A program made the translations under genes and the position numbers. Shown here piece by piece: positions 62,536 to 64,000 of a stretch of 64,000 nt of DNA (the stretch's first letter is position 1; each line of letters starts with the position of its first letter). The notes below the pieces were generated by a model. The model searched no databases. It saw only the letters and a program-made list of their open reading frames with translations, and was not told the origin of the DNA. The stretch comes from Niastella yeongjuensis (lineage in GTDB: Bacteria > Bacteroidota > Bacteroidia > Chitinophagales > Chitinophagaceae), in NCBI RefSeq assembly GCF_900110245.1, contig NZ_FOCZ01000001.1, positions 496,001 through 560,000 on the forward strand, given 5' to 3'.

Positions 62536-63210
62536 TTAAATAACTTCTTTGGCTTTAAACATCAGGTCTTTCACCTTCTCTTTATCTTCCTTTTCCTTTT
62601 TCAGATCGAACATGGTACCAAAAACCCTGTCCCAGATAGTGGTGCTAACACCATAGCCCCTATTTTCATTTTTATAATGATGCAGGTGGTGATTGCGCCA
62701 AAGCGGCTTCATCCATTTAAAAGGCGGGTTCCAGGCATGTATGGCATAGTGCATGCTGCCATACAACAGGTAGCCAAGGATAAAACCCGGAAAGAACATG
62801 AATACGTTCTCCCGCATAACCAGGTACATTAAACCCAAAATGGCCGATGCCATAATGATGCTGGGTACCGGGGGCAGAAACAACCGTTCTTTATCCCGCG
62901 GATAATGGTGATGATTGCCATGCATGGTATATACAAACTTTTGCACGCGTGGGCTCTCACTTACCCAATGGTACAGGAAGCGATGGGCTATATACTCAAA
63001 GAAGGTCCAGAAAAGCAGGGCCCCTATAAATGTAAGCGTAATACGTAACGGAGAAAAGCCAAAATGGTCATGGCTGTAATAGAGCATATAAACGATCACT
63101 GGCACATACATCCCCCAAATAACCAGCGGATGTGTTTTGGTGAGCATCTCAAGGTATTGGTTCTGAAACAACCGTGCCTGTCCTTTATTATGTATCTTCT
63201 CAAATTTCAT
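62536..63210 (-). CDS. Sterol desaturase/fatty-acid hydroxylase family protein
   Basis: Start at ATG 63210 (MKFEKIHNKG); the upstream ATG at 63234 overlaps the preceding gene's end and is less likely. The 224-residue membrane protein has four hydrophobic helices and the full set of His boxes: HRFLYH, HGNHHHYP, HYAIH and HHLHHYKN, binding a di-iron centre. It hydroxylates or desaturates a lipid acyl chain; relatives make 2-hydroxy fatty acids. The desaturase gene ends 27 bp before its start, so the two are co-transcribed. Confidence 0.88.
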   Translation of the reverse strand: MKFEKIHNKGQARLFQNQYLEMLTKTHPLVIWGMYVPVIVYMLYYSHDHFGFSPLRITLTFIGALLFWTFFEYIAHRFLYHWVSESPRVQKFVYTMHGNHHHYPRDKERLFLPPVPSIIMASAILGLMYLVMRENVFMFFPGFILGYLLYGSMHYAIHAWNPPFKWMKPLWRNHHLHHYKNENRGYGVSTTIWDRVFGTMFDLKKEKEDKEKVKDLMFKAKEVI

Positions 63211-63236
63211 AAACCATCGAGTTGATAGGGGCAAAA

Positions 63237-63998
63237 TTACATAGTTTCTTCAAAAATATCCTCTGTTACACCATTCGTTTTCAACAACTGATAATGTTTG
63301 CTTAAAGAAGTCCTCAATGAATACTGCCGGTAGGGCAAATCGTATTTTTCAGCATATTTTTTTAACAATCCTGTTACCTCCGGGTAATATATGTGATTAA
63401 CGTTCGGGAACAGATGATGCGCCACATGATAATTAAAGCAACCCATAAAGAACCGGATAAACCAATTGTCGTTTGTAACATCATTTGTGGTTGTCAGCAT
63501 ATGCATCATCCAGTTATGCGGCAAGCTATTCGCGTCATTGGGCAATGGAAATTCCGAACTGGTATTGGCATGTGGACTTAACAGCACCATCAATGAAAAT
63601 ACGCTGGCGGTAAACATCATTATAATAAACCCCACAAGTACCTGCAACCAGCTTACATCCAATATCAATTTGGGCAACACGATCAGATATAACAAAAAGA
63701 ATGCCTTGAATACGAACAACTTTATGTATTCAATTCTGGGAATGGTCACCAGTTTCCAGATGGTTTTCTTTTTATTGAAGAAGTCTTTAAAATCCCGAAT
63801 CAGCAACCAGTTGAACAGGTATAACGGGTACAACAAGGGCAGATAGATATGCTGATACCGGTGAATGGGCAGCACGCTGCCAGTAGGAAAAATACGCGCC
63901 AGATTGCTCTGTTCAATATCGGTATCCCAACCGTTCACATTGGGATAGTTGTGATGAAAACGAATATGCCGTTGTCGCCATACAAAGCTATTTGCCCC
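63237..63998 (-). CDS. Membrane fatty-acid desaturase (5' end outside window)
   Basis: The frame is open to the window edge, so the N-terminus is missing; a GTG at 63938 is only an internal Val. Visible residues include the second His box RQRHIRFHHNYPN and the third box NYHVAHHLFPNVNH, with two or three membrane helices between. This is the class of acyl-lipid or linoleoyl-CoA-type desaturases. It inserts double bonds in membrane lipid chains with di-iron chemistry, probably for membrane fluidity. It is coupled to the hydroxylase gene. Confidence 0.88.
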   Translation of the reverse strand, partial: GANSFVWRQRHIRFHHNYPNVNGWDTDIEQSNLARIFPTGSVLPIHRYQHIYLPLLYPLYLFNWLLIRDFKDFFNKKKTIWKLVTIPRIEYIKLFVFKAFFLLYLIVLPKLILDVSWLQVLVGFIIMMFTASVFSLMVLLSPHANTSSEFPLPNDANSLPHNWMMHMLTTTNDVTNDNWFIRFFMGCFNYHVAHHLFPNVNHIYYPEVTGLLKKYAEKYDLPYRQYSLRTSLSKHYQLLKTNGVTEDIFEETM

Positions 63999-64000
63999 CA

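Noticed and set aside
1-64000. CRISPR arrays, rRNA, tRNA, transposases or phage genes
   Set aside because: None recognised after reading all gaps on both strands; repeats found are short heptads without spacers.

Overview
The window comes from a gliding-type member of the Bacteroidota, most likely family Chitinophagaceae (Niastella/Chitinophaga-like). This rests on gene content (gldH, gldC, porG, a SusC/SusD locus with ECF sigma and FecR, DUF2911, DUF4290, DUF1080, TIGR02757), on promoters of the TTG-N19/20-TAnnTTTG type, and on the near absence of Shine-Dalgarno sequences. No rRNA, tRNA, CRISPR array or transposase was found. Most of the window is ordinary chromosomal backbone with small accessory islands.

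Layout. 1-3.1 kb (+): the 3' part of yicC, gldH, and a histidine kinase/response regulator pair. 3.1-9.8 kb (mostly -): a BatD-like protein and an SDR; yjjG (+); then a membrane-lipid cluster of CPBP protease, cdsA, a lipoprotein and a phosphatidylserine decarboxylase. 9.9-12.0 kb (+): dusB and an M28 peptidase. 12.0-15.0 kb (-): a stand-alone S23-like four-helix-bundle gene between repeat arrays, a glutathione peroxidase whose end runs into the repeats, an aldehyde dehydrogenase and a small unknown. 15.0-15.6 kb is non-coding with repeats. 15.6-17.5 kb: a GntP-family permease (-) and tadA (+). 17.6-25.2 kb (-): DUF1080, ECF sigma, FecR, SusC and SusD in that transcription order; susD carries a frameshift. 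25.4-26.7 kb (+): sodA and a lipoprotein.

26.7-37.7 kb (-) is a conserved envelope block, transcribed from high to low coordinates: CBS protein, Omp85-like protein, nadK, porG, uppS, bamA, two OmpH/Skp chaperones, murI, then rpmH-rnpA-yidD. It combines NADP supply, the undecaprenyl carrier, D-glutamate, outer-membrane protein assembly and a type IX secretion component. 37.9-40.3 kb (-): an alpha/beta hydrolase, CvpA, YqeY and GldC. 40.3-46.9 kb (+): a possible small RNA, DUF4290, murA (with Asp in place of the fosfomycin-target Cys), gmk, a CNNM/CBS protein, tatC, rpiB and a His/Asp-repeat secreted protein. 47-50.9 kb (-): an LtaS-like phosphotransferase, a deoxyhypusine-synthase homologue and a PepSY-like protein. 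51.4-58.1 kb (mostly +): acpH, two DUF2911 proteins, asnB, a trans-sulfuration enzyme and TIGR02757. 58.1-64 kb: an outer-membrane receptor-like protein (-), two (+) unknown or GNAT-like proteins, and a fatty-acid hydroxylase/desaturase pair (-) cut by the window edge.

The most unusual signals are non-coding. Purine-rich 7-bp repeats (GGCAGAR, GTAAGAN and relatives) begin at or close to stop codons of several genes, always with the purine-rich strand as the sense strand. They also extend the glutathione peroxidase reading frame and, in reverse orientation, encode part of the GldH signal peptide. Two candidate small RNAs are suggested by plus-strand terminators lying where only minus-strand genes occur upstream. 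No complete novel system was identified with confidence.
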